Positions 63,709 to 64,000 of a DNA stretch of 64,000 nt are shown here, one piece after another. This stretch comes from Lysobacter antibioticus (GTDB lineage: Bacteria; Pseudomonadota; Gammaproteobacteria; Xanthomonadales; Xanthomonadaceae): NCBI RefSeq assembly GCF_001442535.1, contig NZ_CP013141.1, positions 991,566 through 1,055,565 of the forward strand, read 5' to 3'. The translations under genes and the position numbers were made by a program. Within the stretch, counting starts at the first letter, position 1, and each line of letters opens with the position of its first letter. Below the pieces are notes generated by a model. The model searched no databases and was not told the origin of the DNA. It saw only the letters and a program-made list of their open reading frames with translations.

Positions 63709-64000
63709 TTAGTTCTGGACGTTCAGCTCGGTGCGACGGTTCTTCGCACGGCCTTCCGGATTGTCCGAACCGTCTTCGTTGGTGTTCGGAGCGATCGGAC
63801 GGCTCTCGCCGTAACCCACCGGACCCACCAGACGGCCAGCGTCCACGCCATTGCTGGTCAGGTAGTCGTACGCAGCCTTCGCGCGACGCTCCGACAGCTT
63901 CTGGTTGTACGCATCGGTACCCTTCGAGTCGGTGTGACCGGCAACCTCGACCTTCAGGTCGGGGTAACGCTTCAGGATCTCAGCCGCTTCGTTCAGGATC
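63709..64000 (-). CDS. OmpA-family outer-membrane protein, C-terminal part only
   Basis: The last 97 codons of a gene that starts right of the window. The reverse-strand peptide includes ILNEAAEILKRYPDLKVEVA, then GHTDSKGTDAYNQKLSERRA and VGYGESRPIAPNTNEDG, ending NPEGRAKNRRTELNVQN. This is the OmpA C-terminal domain, which binds diaminopimelate in peptidoglycan through the conserved Asp and Arg (GHTDxxG...LSxxRA and RAKNRR). The N-terminal part is missing, so it could be an OmpA/OprF-type barrel or a lipoprotein of the Pal kind. Confidence 0.92.
   Translation of the reverse strand, partial: ILNEAAEILKRYPDLKVEVAGHTDSKGTDAYNQKLSERRAKAAYDYLTSNGVDAGRLVGPVGYGESRPIAPNTNEDGSDNPEGRAKNRRTELNVQN

Overview
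The window is about 68-70% GC with very strong third-position GC and reads as chromosomal DNA of a Lysobacter-like member of the Xanthomonadaceae. The pointers are an Ax21-type outer-membrane protein, a 30S protein THX, three tandem S46 dipeptidyl peptidases, long-form SerA, the gene order folC-dedD-cvpA-purF, many TonB-dependent receptor functions, and numerous REP-like palindromes. The genus is inferred from gene content and style; no marker gene such as rRNA is present. I see no tRNA or rRNA gene, no phage module, no intact IS transposase and no CRISPR array.

Layout. 1-5950: end of a NAMPT-type nicotinamide phosphoribosyltransferase; a translationally coupled radical SAM protein and methyltransferase-nucleotidyltransferase fusion; two overlapping GNAT acetyltransferases, one streptothricin-acetyltransferase-like; an MDR oxidoreductase divergent from a LysR regulator. 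6100-13450: AAA ATPase, CsgG-like lipoprotein-complex protein with an SH3-like tail, alpha/beta hydrolase, VOC protein, MATE pump, SRPBCC protein and hypotheticals. 13530-25650: histidine utilisation genes hutU, hutF and hutI, interrupted by a TetR regulator, a secreted nucleotide phosphodiesterase and an alkylation-repair pair (Ada-AlkA fusion plus Ogt); then an M19 dipeptidase. 25790-33660: Ax21-like protein, THX, and a zinc-homeostasis group (MerC-like protein and ZnuD-like receptor diverging from a good Zur box, with a zur gene downstream beside gltX), plus a MarR-MFS pair. 33920-44230: lpxH, a TonB receptor, and a leftward cluster of a TonB-C protein, folC, dedD, cvpA, purF and a DUF455 ferritin-like gene. 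45260-48600: serA followed 2 nt later by a histidine phosphatase, then two small secreted paralogues. 49570-56670: three consecutive S46 peptidases. 56800-61600: tdh and kbl, the threonine-to-glycine pathway, separated by two repeat elements and a secreted zinc metallopeptidase. 61600-64000: HNH nuclease, pseudouridine synthase, secreted hypothetical and the end of an OmpA-family gene.

The most unusual feature is a family of five long (about 420-610 bp) foldback elements at 18.7, 44.6, 48.9, 58.0 and 58.6 kb. Each consists of two inverted arms. Each arm carries a series of hairpins whose stems differ between copies by compensatory base-pair changes, and all or nearly all outer ends abut hexanucleotide microsatellites of the GTTGCC/GTTGCT type or related low-complexity runs. 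All five copies lie between genes in the same orientation, and they contain relatively AT-rich motifs unlike the surrounding DNA. I recognise no transposase and cannot assign a known family. The second candidate for something undescribed is the coupled radical SAM / methyltransferase-nucleotidyltransferase pair near the left edge.
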